A stretch of 64,000 bases of DNA from Polyodon spathula (taxonomy: Eukaryota; Chordata; Actinopteri; Acipenseriformes; Polyodontidae). The stretch covers positions 85,159,785 through 85,223,784 of the forward strand of contig NC_054535.1 in the NCBI RefSeq assembly GCF_017654505.1. The letters run 5' to 3'. Shown here piece after piece: positions 22,483-35,669 of the stretch. Numbering within the stretch: the first letter of the stretch is position 1; each line of letters starts with the position of its first letter. The notes under the pieces are model-generated. The model did no database searches and had not been told where the DNA came from. It was given only the letters and a program-made list of their open reading frames with translations. The translations under genes and the position numbers were made by a program.

Positions 22483-23360
22483 TTAACGGTAGAGCGACGG
22501 TGTTTATAGGCATACTTAGAACAACCATGATCGGTCAATTTGACCAGCGAATTAAAAACAACATAAATATTAACAATTGAATATAAGTCATAGTTTTATT
22601 CAGGAACGTCATATAAAGCATCTACACAACCGAAACATTGAAAATAAATTTACTTTTGAACAGAAATGTGTCTATATACAGACATATTACATACAAGTGC
22701 AACCTCAAAAAATGGTACAAAATGAAAAACAAATATTTGAAAACAAATTTGTGTATATACAGAATTTTGTGTATGTCAAATTTGTGTATGTCATGTACAT
22801 ACAAAACTGTACAACTGAAACAATGTCAATAAGTATACCATTTTTTTTAAATAAATGAGTTTATATTGCCTACATAACAAAGGGCATATATGCAACCAAA
22901 GCTATGTGTTTATACCCAGACATAGTATAATCAAAATGAACAAAAATAAACACTAGAACAGAATGGGCTTCATTTACAATCATTTACAAAGTCTAAGTGC
23001 TGGCAGAATCCACACAGATCCTGCGCTTTTCAAAATATGCAGTGCAACACTAACCCAGGCTCCTGCACCAAATGCTCCACAGGCATATACTAGTGCAGTG
23101 AGAGCTTCTAATTCCTCCAAGGGCATTGACTAGGGATCATCTTGTAGTTGTCGGTGGGCTTCAGGATTGCTTCTTCTCCCACGGGATCTCCTGCGCCCTC
23201 TGTGTCACAGCTGCTGGAAAACTCATCTTTGCAAACCCAGTCTGCTTCAGAGCCAGATTCATCATTGTCCGTCTCTAAAATGTTGCAGGATTTCCAAAGA
23301 CGGCTTTGCTGTCCTGCGTCTTCCGCAATCCATTTTCAATGTGCATTGGGGTAACAATTA
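22483..23360 (-). mobile_element. piggyBac remnant with N-terminal transposase fragment
   Basis: On the minus strand, 23290-22975 carries an acidic segment (DNDESGSEADWVCKDE) followed after a stop by EALTALVYACGAFGAG. This resembles the N-terminal acidic region and the start of the transposase domain of piggyBac proteins. The left end near 22483 is TTAACGGTAGAGCGACGG. Sequence at 22600-22640 (CACAACCGAAACATTGAAAA) is similar to 23940-23955 in the neighbouring piggyBac copy, suggesting a shared 3' untranslated part. The centre of the transposase is missing. The right boundary is uncertain. Confidence 0.5.
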
Positions 23361-23952
23361 ATTTCTTAGAAAAACGAGCGGCTTGTATAATAACCAGTGC
23401 AGACAGACAGTGGGGCGTCATGAGCTGTCAAGGCTGATTGATGGGCTATCAGGAAGCTCATTGAAACAACAAAAATGTCAACAGACCGCTTACTTGAGGA
23501 ATGCAGACTGATATAATCAAACTTCAATACATGGCGACAAGTACCGACTGATAAATACAAAGAATACCGCAACATTTAATTGTTATAGTATGTTTTATAT
23601 GTATCGATCAATTTGAGCGCTCCTGATTGGAATAGGTATGACATGATTTTATCTCGCCAATTTTTGCAGCTACATGATTCTTTCTTTCTTTGTCAGGGTA
23701 ATTAGTACATATATTTAGGAAATGTCAGGAAAGCACAGCTCTGTATCTTAAACACACACACCAGAATTTAAATTCCAAAAACAGTATTGACACTAGAAGG
23801 ACTGGAGAGATACTTATACCTCAAAGCCCTGCAGCAGTCTTTCTGAGGGCTGTCTTCAAAACCCTGTAAATAGTATAACGAAAGAAGAAACAGTCGGATG
23901 TAATTTTTTTTTTTTTTTTATTGAGTACGTCACAAACATCTGAACAACCGAA

Positions 23953-23953
<1 letters not shown>

Positions 23954-24021
<68 letters not shown>
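23954..24021. repeat. (TA)n microsatellite
   Basis: About 60 bp of alternating TA inside the piggyBac remnant. Confidence 0.95.
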
Positions 24022-24177
24022 GATGCGTGAAAGCAACTGAGCAATGTCGATAAACTTAGAACAAAACTTTACAGAAATGAACTTACAGAAGCGAAGCAGC
24101 ACAAGTTATGAAAAAGTCAAATTTCTATTTCTTTTTGTCTGCTTTTATAGACAAAAGGGCATTCCTTTACCTTGAGT

Positions 24178-24600
24178 CTAAGGCTGTTCACAATCAACAC
24201 ACATGTGCAGTGCACTTTCCTCTCTCCGTCTTTCTGCACAGGGCACAGCTGTTTTATTTTTATTGCACTTGCCAACCTGGCATTGGTGTCTCTTGCAGCT
24301 GTCAGCGGGGTTGCCATCTTCAGCTGTGGGCACACGCTTGGTATTCTCCCTCTGTTCCAAATATTTCTTGCGAAGTTCCTGTGCTAACTGTAACATATAT
24401 TCTCTGCTTGGTAAATTCTTCTCCGTGCATTCTTTATAAAGTACCCAGGAGTTGATGGCTGCTAGGTCCAATACATTGTAAAACACCTGAACAGACCACC
24501 GTAGGGAGCCAGCTTTCAAGAATACTTTCATGCCATTTGATCCAAAACATCAACTCCATATTTTGTTGCATTGTAAAACTCCACAAGCTCTCTTTTTTTT
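24178..24600 (-). pseudogene. piggyBac transposase C-terminal fragment
   Basis: The minus strand reads ELVEFYNATKYGVDVLDQMA, the conserved GVDxLDQM region, then a TGA in place of the Arg codon, KYS and a frameshift. It continues as RWSVQVFYNVLDLAAINSWV and LYKECTEK. The end is a Cys-rich tail (CQVGKCNKNKTAVPC...CVDC) like the zinc-binding domain that closes many piggyBac transposases. The rest of the catalytic core is absent. Confidence 0.82.
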
Positions 24601-24870
24601 TTTCTTTAGTCTCAATGGTAATTGACTAATGAAGTGTGCTGAGGAGAATTAGATTTTTCATTTGTAAATGGTTTGAATTACAGCAAAACACATTGTGGAC
24701 TGGCAAAAACTGGTACTGTTCTGTATAATCAAAATACAATTGTTTTCTGTGTGGTACATATGGACAGAAAAGTACATGAACGCGCAGCCCCATATGTATA
24801 CACAAGTGGAAAAATTACATTTTAAAACCAAAAACATCCAAAATAACAGCCACGGTGCTTCTAGTGTTAA

Positions 24871-25553
24871 ATGGGTCTTGACTTTATCCTTTTTTATTGT
24901 AATAGTTTAACAAAGAGCCATCTTTATTCAGGTAACACAGAAGGATCAGTGATCTTCATAATCTTAATAGAAAGTCATACAGTAGTTCAGAAAGAATTGT
25001 GACAGTTTCTAGTTTACTTGCAGTGGTGATGTTTTTGTTTACTTTGTTTTACATATATTGTACTGTTTTCTAAATTGCAATACTTTTTTAGGAACAAATG
25101 TTACTATTCAACATCTTGAAAGAGTGAATGAAAAATTATGAAAATAAATTGGTTGATGCTTCAGCCATTAGGAATTATGTCAATTTGGAAATTATTTTTA
25201 AAAGTGCGTATGTTTCTAATGTCCTTTTATTTGAACAGTTTTAATAAAAGTTGTTATATTGAAATCAGTGGTCATTTTTATTCCCGACTTGGTCCTGATC
25301 TATTTATTTAAAGAATGTCTTTGCTTTTAAACTGCTCTTTATATTACAGGCATTACTGCCACTGCAGGATTTTTTTTTCACAAGTTAGCAACTCTTATTT
25401 TCTTTTATTTCTCAACTTTCAATAAACTTTGATTTAAGTCTGCATCTTTAACGAAATCGTTCACACCTTTGAGTTCTTGACACTCTCAAGGGGTGAGAAA
25501 CTTCTCTGTGCTAACAGATGCTATGTTATTTACAGACTGGTAGCAACATTTGC

Positions 25554-25588
<35 letters not shown>

Positions 25589-26965
25589 ATATATAATATA
25601 TATTTTTTGTGACATTATTCCGGACCACTTTATATATTTTTTTTTTATAATTTTTTATTTTATTTTTCACAAATTTTGTTTTATTTCATTTTATTACAGC
25701 TACACATTAATAAAACAACTCAAATATATGTATATCAATAATAGTACAGTATACATCATGTTTTAACCACACATTTTTTAAGAAACATTACCTGCTTTTT
25801 TAAAAATACATTTTGACATAAACAGACCTCGCACAGAAAAATAATTTAGTTACCATAATTTCTCCTTAGCGGCAGTAACGATAACGTACAGTCCCCCACT
25901 CTTTAATTAAACTGCCTATTTACAGTAAACACTGCCAATATATATTACACTGCCCTACTAAGTGGGACTGTCATAATAATTGCACTACAGCAACGTACCC
26001 ATTAAAATTATAGGAACTGTATTTCAATTCCATTGCATGGAAGCAGTATACAACACGCTTGGGGTTTCTCAGTATTTAAACAAGAAAAGCAGATGAATTC
26101 ATTCAAACTCCAAACAGCATTTGCTTCCTTGCAAAGTTTGCACCACTTGAAGTAAAACAAAGAATTAGCATAGTAATACAAAATATAAGCAAACCAGACA
26201 TATTTTCCCCAAAAGGAATAAACAGCTAATGCTTAACGACGGTATCTTTCGACTCCCATTCCAGCCGACAGTTGCAAAATCTACACAATATTATTTTGTC
26301 ACTGTCAGCTGCATACATCCCCTCATGCTCAAATTCTTTGCAGCGTTGTTTTATTGTTTAAATGCACGGTTTAGGCAATTTTAGAAACAAACGTTGCTTC
26401 TCTTCCATCACAATTTGAATTCCCAAACGACTCGCTTCAAATTCTACATCTGCGCAAGTGCTAGTCAGAGCTTCCGTTTCCCTATAGGCTGTGTCTATGG
26501 TAACGGTTGAGCATTGACTACGATTGCTACGATCACGCTGCAACTGTAACAACTGTGTGTTATGAAATAGAAAAATATCAAAACCACAAAGGGGGCAGGA
26601 AGTACAGCTGAAAACTGACCTTGGGCTGTTTGCATAAAGATTTTTGGGGGTCTCTTTTTATGTGAAATTTACATGTGATGTATGAACATGTTATGTTACA
26701 TTACCTTGTGCCGTAAGGAACAAATCAGCAATCTGCAGGCTCATTATACAGCAACTTGCCTTATTAGCATGCATTACATAAGGTGGAAGAGAGGTTTTCA
26801 AAGCTTTGTTATGAAGTTCCATTTGAAGCACTTTTTTTTTTTTTTTTTTTTTTAAAGATCTAATTTTTCCACATGCTATTTGTTTTACAGGCAACCAATA
26901 CATTTTCAGCAGACATTTTCTCACTCGGATCATAATCAATTATATTTCTGAAATATGTAAACAAA

Positions 26966-27000
<35 letters not shown>

Positions 27001-27421
27001 TAATAATAATAATAATAATAAAAGTTAATCCGAAAACAGTTTAACATTGTATTATCTTTTCCATATGATTAAAACATATTACAAACTGAAATACCAAAAA
27101 TACAGTACTACAAAATATTACAGATCTTGGAAAGGATCTGTCAGCCATAAAACATCCCTAGAGTTACAACACCATGGAAAATGTGGTGTAAAGTACATAA
27201 AAGCTTTTGGTTCAACACATATGGGGTACATGAAATGGATAACAAGAAAACAAAATGCTATTTTAGATATTTCAGTGATACCAACCAAATATATAAAATA
27301 CTCTTTCAATTTGAGTGTCCCTAATTTCATTACAGCATTTAGCACATGCACTGTATAGCACAATTGGTATTAAGCAAACATGAAAAGTTTCATTCATAAT
27401 TTTGATTTGAGATTTAACCAC

Positions 27422-27454
<33 letters not shown>

Positions 27455-27534
27455 AATGCACACAGAACATTTTAGGAATTCGTTAAAAGTTTGATATCTG
27501 GGTTGTATATGTGTGAATAAAATCCATATTTGAT
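24871..27534. other. Intergenic; (TA)n, (AAT)n and poly-T tracts
   Basis: Holds a (TA)n-rich tract at 25555-25602, (AAT)n at 26969-27021 and poly-T runs at 26830-26853 and 27429-27454. The minus open frame at 26358-26552 has no domain I recognise. Nothing else supported. Confidence 0.45.
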
Positions 27535-27995
27535 GTACTGGTTCCAGAACCTTGATTTTATTCTTCTTTAACCATTCTGAAGTAGATTTTGTTGTGTGCT
27601 TTGGATCGTTGTTCTGTTGGAACGTCCAGTTGCGCTTTAAAGTTTTGTAGAAGAGGGTTTCAGATGATTGGCCAACATCTTTTGGTAAGCTGTGGAATCC
27701 ATTTTACCATATATCTGAACTAAATTTCCTGCGCCATTAGAGGAAATAGAAGGATAGTCCCACCTCCGTGCTTGACAGTAGGTATCGTGTTCTTTTCTTT
27801 GTACGCCTCACCAGACTTTCTGCAAATGTAACGACTATCAGCGTGACCAAATAACTCGATTGTTGTTTCATCACTCCACAAAACCTTTGACCAGAACTCG
27901 TGTCCATCAATCAAATGTAAATACGGTGATTTATAAACAACGAACAATGGAAAAACATTTTGGAATTCAGCTCCACCATTGGCCTTGCAAGCAAT
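27535..27995 (-). mobile_element. Tc1-family transposase fragment
   Basis: The minus strand at 27947-27720 reads [20 protein letters not shown] and then [15 protein letters not shown]. These are the first catalytic Asp motif and the following block of Tc1 transposases. Downstream on the same strand (27720-27540) decayed sequence continues in other frames. No terminal repeats are visible. The upstream edge of the fragment meets a (TAA)n microsatellite at 27997. An old, truncated copy. Confidence 0.75.
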
Positions 27996-27996
27996 C

Positions 27997-28045
<49 letters not shown>
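27997..28045. repeat. (TAA)n microsatellite
   Basis: About 16 units, at the edge of the Tc1 fragment. Confidence 0.95.
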
Positions 28046-28536
28046 CATTTAGATGAAACTTTTCAACAGTACTGGACCTAACTGTATGACTTGGTCTTGG
28101 CCTGTCTGGATACTTTTAATGGAAGACCTCTGCTGCATACAAGCACTTTGCCCATGACTTACATACATGAACAGTATGTTAATTTCTTACAGTGAAAGAG
28201 GGACAAGTGTCACCTTCATATAGAGGGAGGTTCCTGCTGCATGTTGGAACTATATAGAGTAAGCTTCCATAACACATCACACATGAATTCTTTAACACTA
28301 TAGTCTTAGAGTGAAGAGAGAAATCAGTACCTAGACAACATAATTCTATATTTTAGCAGTAATATTCATCTAAATTACATATAATAAAATTCAATTGTTT
28401 TCTTCAATAGAGAGGTAAGGAATGGCTTTTACTTTACTATATAGAACTGTGTACTCATTTACATGCAGAGCACATCAGGGGTATACTAAACCAAAACAAC
28501 AAACTGCTCCCTGCTCGGGCTCCTTGGAAGCAATCT

Positions 28537-28613
28537 CAGACAGGTGTAATTAAAGTGGATAGTGATGGAGGCACATTTCAAGTGCAGTGCCTCTGGTGAC
28601 CAGCTTCTGTCTG
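28537..28613. other. 77-nt imperfect hairpin
   Basis: Outer arms CAGACAG (28537) and CTGTCTG (28607-28613) and inner arms GAGGCAC (28568-28574) and GTGCCTC (28587-28593) are nested with a 12-nt loop. The size is that of a microRNA precursor, but pairing between the two stems is imperfect. Function unknown. Confidence 0.3.
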
Positions 28614-28895
28614 TCAAACTTTAAATAACAATAGTACTGCGTGTGTATTGTGTTGTATTTAAAGAGTCAGTATCGCGTCTGTACAGTATAAGATAAAACA
28701 TCACATGTGATGTTTATTTGGTATTCCTATCTCCCCGGTTGAAAAAAACTTCTTGAAACAAACTCCAAAAGCTTCTGTCTTCCGGTCAGATAGCAGCTAG
28801 ATGCATCCAACAAATCCTGTGAATTCACCTTCTTATTTTCACTCGAGAGACTATGTACATACATAATTCACTTTGGAAAACATACCATTGGGATA

Positions 28896-28914
28896 CAACA
28901 ACAACAACAACAAC

Positions 28915-28964
<50 letters not shown>
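28896..28964. repeat. (CAA)n(TAA)n microsatellite
   Basis: Compound trinucleotide repeat. The minus-strand poly-Ile/Val frame across it is an artefact. Confidence 0.95.
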
Positions 28965-28965
<1 letters not shown>

Positions 28966-31900
28966 GTGAATATGAATAATGTAATTACCTGAAGACAACA
29001 ACATTACTAGCAGTGGTAACACAATGGAGTTGTAATTAATACATATGGTAACACACTGGTAGTAATAAAGTACCATGGTAATGGTATTGAAATGGGTATT
29101 GCTATATGGCAAAATATGACAATGTTATCACTAGGTGGCAGCTGCCTTTGTGTTACCATTATGCCCTTGTACTATTGAAGTTCCATTGCCTTGCTATAGA
29201 AGATCTCTTAGTAAGGTAAGTCCTATTACTGGATGATCCTCTTTGTAAATGTCCTAGGTGAGACAAGTGAGAGGTATACATTTTTTTAACAAACACTACA
29301 TTTGTCAGAGCCTAAGTACAGCTTATTAAAACAGTTTAAGCAAGCTGTTTGTGAGGAACATGTCAATCTAGACTGTGTGATGCATAGCTTTATGTATTGA
29401 CTTCCAATAGTGCTAATCTACTCAATGTAAACAACTGAATTTAAATCATGGTTTCACAGAAGGAGGGAGTGCTGCTTTTGTCAATAATCAGTTAGACCAG
29501 GAGACAGACTAATGAGTAGTCTGCCTTTTATGTTGTCTGTGACATGATCTTAAGTCTTTAAAACTTGGACACCTAAGGTTTTACATAATGTCACACAAAT
29601 AAATAAATAAATAAATAAAACAAATACATTTTATGAGTAACAAAGCGTGAGTCAGTTGATTATCATGGTATACTCTACCTCACAACTTAAGCTGTTTTGA
29701 GTATAAACTTTTGGAACTGATTAACTAAAGCCACCTTTATAGAATGACCCCAAAGCAGTGAGAACCAGTTCTTTAAAATGTTTTTTTTTTTTTTTTTTTT
29801 TAATTACCTCTTATCAGATCAATTAACATTTATTATAATTGTTACTCCTTTTTTTTACAAATATAAACTGCTGGATCCTTGTGTCTGCTGTAGCTCACAT
29901 GGTCTGATTCCAGAGCATTGGACCAGGCACAGAGACAATATTTCATTCACAGGGTCACATTTCAAATATCTCCACATTTCAAACCGAAATACATGAGAAA
30001 AAAAAAAAAAAGCAAAGAACCAAACACAAGAAAAGAAGTAGCAGTGACAAACAGGTGGCCCAGTTGATAAGAATATTTTAATCCATTTGGCTCTAAGGCA
30101 GCTCAGGTCAGGGCTGTAAGTGTAAATGCATTAAAAAGGTCCCATGCATAACATTTCACTTATTGCTGATTCAGCTGAAATCCGACTCAACAGCTAGAGC
30201 AGCACATAACTGACTTTTTTCAAATTTAAATTCAGGACCTTGAAAAAGGAGATGCACTTGTCACATTCTTGCTATAACAACAGGATGCACCTAATGTACT
30301 GTACACCATTGCTAGTATAAGCAGTCTCAAATTGAATCCACTTGGATCACAGATTTCTCCTTGTGCGCTTACTGTGCCCTGTTGTTATAGTTTGAATATG
30401 TTTTTAAATTAGTTGTAAACCTGGCAGTGTTCTGGAAAGAATCAACACATTGATTTCTATTTCATAATGTCAATAAATTAATCCAGTCAGCTACTGTAAT
30501 AGTGTTCATACAACACAGGGACTTAGAGTCACCATTATTCCAGTGGAAATTGCTACCCATGACTGGGTGAGCTTGTCTGTTTGATAGCACTCAGTCACAG
30601 TGTCCTGTTTCTTTCCTTTAACTACTGGATTCTGGGCTTTAGTCATATCTGGTTAGCCACATGGGTACATTATACAATATTTTCAGTATTTTATCAACCC
30701 GGGATATGGCAACTGTCTTGGATATTAAACAGTGTAGTACACACAATGAAGACAAAACGTGTCAAATAATCTTTCTCAATACATTTTCTCACAAATGTTC
30801 TGTTTCTGCTTGCACAAACAAAAATAATGTAAAGATACCAATTAAGGTTTTAAGGCAACGGTTTTCTTTGTTAAAGTTTAATATTACTTCCTATGTGGTA
30901 AAGCTGGAAAATGACTAATACCATGTACTGGGCCCCCAGCTGTTAATTTTTTAATTTTATTTGGAAGCTCTTTTTATAACCTACCATAAACCCTGAACAG
31001 AGATTCCCATACATCACCACCATCATGTGCCAAAGAAAACATTCCCATAGTTTTTTAAAACTCATGTTCCCTGATTGCAGTCGTTATCAGAGCTTACTTA
31101 TACACAGGGAGTATCAGTTGCACTGGGGACTGCAATAGCAGAGATTTGAAACTGAATGTAAAGGGGTCCCTGAGAGGCCCATCTGGTAAAAGCATGCTGG
31201 GTGGTGTGCTTAGTGGTCCTCACTGGGGATTCCAGATGGAGCATTGCATTGGTTCTGATGTTCCAGGGAGTGAGGGAGGAAAAACCAACAGAAGCTGTTT
31301 CTCTTCATCGTGCTACAGCGAACCCCAATGGTCAGGCACCTGGTGAGTTTAAGCAGACACTTGCAGGACTGGCCTTTGTTAAAATAATTAATTGATTAAT
31401 TGATTGATTGATTGATTAATTCATTAATTTTAAAAAACTGTACACAGAAAATATGGCATTTTATTATGCCAGGAAATTTAAACAAAACAAAAATGTAAAC
31501 TATGTATTTATGTTACACTCGTAAGATTTCAGCATGGTTTTATAAAATCTTTTAAAACTGTATACAACTTTATACGTTTTTCAGGGGATATTGCTTGCCT
31601 CAGACCCAAGTCAATGCATGCAATATTGGTTTGATTTTTCCTAGATCTACTGAAGTGAGTTGTGCTAGATATGTGCTGTCAATGGCCTGGAGTAGACTGA
31701 AACAAGGCACGAGGGTCATTGTTGGTCTCCCTCATGCTATTAACTTTCAAAACTGGAAATTGAAATTATTTACTCTTCATTACGTACTCTTCAGTTCTTC
31801 ATGGAACTATATTAAATAGAAGACATGATATGAATAATTCATTTTTCGAAGAAAAAAGTTTGTACAGTTGTTTATTTGTCCTACAGCAATAGTAGATTAG

Positions 31901-34900
31901 AACAAGATTACTTCCTAATCTACTTCAATATTTGCATACACACAATTTAAAGAATTAAAAAACCCAAGGAAACAGCTACATTAAAAATTACATCATCCTC
32001 TGATGATACAACATCACCTTAAGGGTGTTTCACACAAGATGCATTGCCTCAAAAATAAGTTAAAAAAATGTTAATACATTTTAATCCGCCTTCACTTTAC
32101 CTAAACTACCATGTATTGAAACCATTATGACACAGATTTATTATGAGTGGAATTGTAAGATAAGAGCTCAGGCCTGTGTAATTCACAGCACAACTGTAAA
32201 GGGTTAGAATTCATAGCTGGTATCTGTTCTTTGCACAGACACTGGAGGCTTATTTTAAACTAAATGGAATTAGTTTTAATTTTGTCAAGTTATAGAAATA
32301 AATTGCTTTGGCTTGTGATGAATACATGGATCTGAGTAGCTATTAATCCTTGAAATGTCACTATATACTGTACCATGTGTTATAAAAATGGTAAATAGAT
32401 CAAAATATTGAGTACACACTATACTTGTTTTTTTGTTTTCTAAATAGATGGGAGCATTGTGTTCACAAGAAAAACAGAAAACAGTTGGCTCCAAAATGTG
32501 TTTAATACAGTACAATATAAGGACGACGTAACCACTGATAAATCTAAACATTGAAGACATCAGAAGACATAATATATCACAAACATGATGCTGATTTCAA
32601 GAAATATATGTAGTTACTATCTAATGATTTATTACATGCAAATCCTTGTGAATATTGTCAGACTGGGCACTGCTATTGTGGATTAAAAGTGGTCCCCATC
32701 TCTACCGATACTGCTGGTAACCAACCTACAATCTGCCTGCTGCCTGTGCTAGCTACCTTTGTCTTATGTCAGTTGGTGGAATAATTTGTCAGTGTAGTAA
32801 CACTTTAAATTTTTCCCAACTCACCCAAGTAATTTTCATATTCTGCATCTTCTAGCGAGTCAATTAGCTTTTTTGAAAGTGTTACTTAACAGGCTGTAGG
32901 ATTTAAAATGCAGCGCATTCATTTCAATAGCTTTCTGGTTTATTGTATGTATTTTTGCAATTTTTTCAACATAATTGCGATTGGTTCACCATATGGTGAA
33001 AGAAGCTTCCTGAGGAGGGGAACCAAACATATTCTCTGTTTGAGTACTAGAAAAAAAAAACTTTTATAAGGAGGTGGCAACATTTTAACCTTAACATATT
33101 TAAAAAATATTCATAAATTCAAGTGGAGCAATGTGTTCTCAAACAGTAAATGGAAAACATGTGGGTTCAGTAGCATGCATCTTCACATCTTAAAGGTAAC
33201 GTTTCATTGTAATTAATTTGCTGAATAACAGGAACAGACAGTTAGGTTGGTTTTCATTTACAGTTTTGCCCACAACATCTGGAGTTGTTCATTTTTATAA
33301 TTACCTCCTTTACTCATAAATCTCCAATTTAACAAATAATGAAATAGTTTTTCATAATAGGGTTACACAACCATTTCTCTCATTTTATGACAACTGATAT
33401 TTCCTGGCATTCTGGACGATAACTTTCAGTTTATTTAAATAATTAACCCTTCCCGTGAAGAGTAGCTTATATGTAGGCTTGTTTCTTTTCAATGTTTCTT
33501 TTTCAGGGGCGCCCAAAATAGTAATAAATCACTCCGCTCTTAGTGTGTTCATTTTGAGCTGACTCAAGTTTTTTAATGAAACAGCATGAACCCTGTGCAC
33601 TAGCTTTCAGGGGCTTTGTTCCTTACTGCAATCATTTTAAATGCATTCTTTGTCTCAACTGACCAAATGTGGTAGGGGCGGAGAAAATCACAGCACATGA
33701 AATGGGTGTCAATCATAGCTGACAACTTCCTTTTTTTTTAAAGTGTCTGCCCCACTAAATCAAGGTATGTCATCAGCTCAGCAGGTTTGGAACAACTCAA
33801 ACTGAAAGTGTCATAACCTGAGTTTGTTTTGTTTTGATGTAAATCAAGTTTGATATAATTTGAAGATATTGTTTACATCTAGAAGGGATAGGGTTCAAGT
33901 TCATCAGTGGAAAAACAAGCAATTTGAGTCTGATGAAAGAGGATCTTAGAGCCATCTCTTTTGTACACCAGTCAGAACAGGTAGGTTTGGACAAGCTTAG
34001 TGGTTTATTCCTAAAGGGTAACGGCTATTGAAAGGGGAAAACAGCAGTATATGATCGGATTTCAACAATAGCTGCTTATTTAACAACCATTGCTATTCAT
34101 AAGAGACACAGGTCATACGAGAGAAAGGAAGACCTCATTAGCATGAAGTTTTCATTGGTTCTGAACGTAAGCCTGCTAATCAAATCATAAACCTGAACAA
34201 GAGTAAAATTCTCTTGACAACTAGGTATTATTGAACGCTTGGTGTGGTCAAGTTTAAACTAATGACAGCCTTGCGTCAAAATGTTAAGTGACCACCATTG
34301 TCAAAACAAGCAATCTGATTGAAAAAATTAGAAAATGTCCTTTATTTTAAATAAACTATACAAAAAAGTCAAATATTGTATTATTAGACTGCTTTGCATT
34401 GTTATACAATTTGCAGAACAATTTGCACACATGCAGAACTCTTAAAAAAAAAAAAAAAAAAAAAACTAAACTCACTGCAAACCATATAGTTTATGTTCAT
34501 TTTTCAAAACTTGTTAAATCATTAAAGAATTGTCAGGTGCCCGAAAATGCCCTTTTCTTCTCCTCTTAGGTGTGCTTGCATGTACCTCTTTATTGCTATC
34601 GGGCACATTGCATTAGGCTATTTTTTCAACAGCTATCGAATACCTTTATAGGGTTGATAATGTTACCAATTTATAAATTGCTTAGCGACTACACTCTGCT
34701 TCTCCCGTCTGCACATTTTTATAAATATCAATATGGATGATGTTTTAAACTAAATACAATTAAAGTACTTTTATTAATAGACCCCTTGGACCCGGAGAAC
34801 CATTTACCCAAGAGGACCCTAGTAAAGAAAAGAAAATAAAGAAATCATTTTTATAGAGAGCAGGGAACATGGCCAAACCAGGCTAGCTTTATTTTGTACA

Positions 34901-35638
34901 GTGTTTTGTTGCATTTCTGTCTGTATTTTTGTTTAACTATGTGTGCAAGCAATGGCCCTACTGAAGGAGCAACACCATCCTGACTCATACAATTGCATAC
35001 CATTAAACCTGGGCGTCTGGTTGACGTTAGCAACTACAATCCCTGCTGTACTCAGTCACCCAGCAGACTCCCACAACATACTACAAAGAAGCGGGTTATG
35101 GGAGAAGGAGCTATTATTTTTTGTAATTGTCTTAATAGTTACCACTGTTTATTTGTTTTTCATTTGAGAACAAATGTGGGCAAGCTCTACACTTCCTTCA
35201 AATTAAGTCCTTAGCACCTGTACTAATAAACAGACAACCAGCAGATTCTGCTCAGCTGAACTGGAGTGAGCAAATACAATCTTGGTTCTCTTGTTTATCC
35301 TACTGAAAAGTATGTTCATGCTGTGGAACTCCACTGAAGCACTGTTTGCGCTAGTCAAGCTTCAGTTCAATTGCATTAAATATAATCTATTTGTCTAGTT
35401 TTTGAGTTCATTGCACAGTATAAGGTTGTATAAATAAAAGGGAGACAGAGCAAGAACCATATTATGTCATCTTGCAATAAAGTCAACAAAAGTCAGCATG
35501 CCTCTTGTAAAAGTATTTGGGGTGCAGGGCAATATTTAACCGGAGGGTGAGTTGATGTTCAGAGCCTGGCAGTTTTTTGTGTATTTTAGGATACTCCATT
35601 TGAAAACACAACAACTTTTTAAACTCTATTTCACCAAA

Positions 35639-35669
<31 letters not shown>

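Larger units (their letters stand above)
23787..24870 (-). mobile_element. piggyBac transposon, internally deleted, inverted ends visible
   Basis: The left end TTGACACTAGAAGGACTGG (23787) and the right end, read on the minus strand as TTAACACTAGAAGCACCG (from 24870), are inverted repeats of each other. Both start at a TTAA-type site (TTGA on the left, one mutation). The interior encodes only the C-terminal part of a piggyBac transposase on the minus strand. A (TA)n tract (23954-24021) interrupts the 3' part. About 1.1 kb remains of an element that is usually 2-3 kb. Confidence 0.8.

Noticed and set aside
28825..29112. Poly-isoleucine/valine open frame
   Set aside because: It is a (CAA)n(TAA)n microsatellite read on the minus strand.
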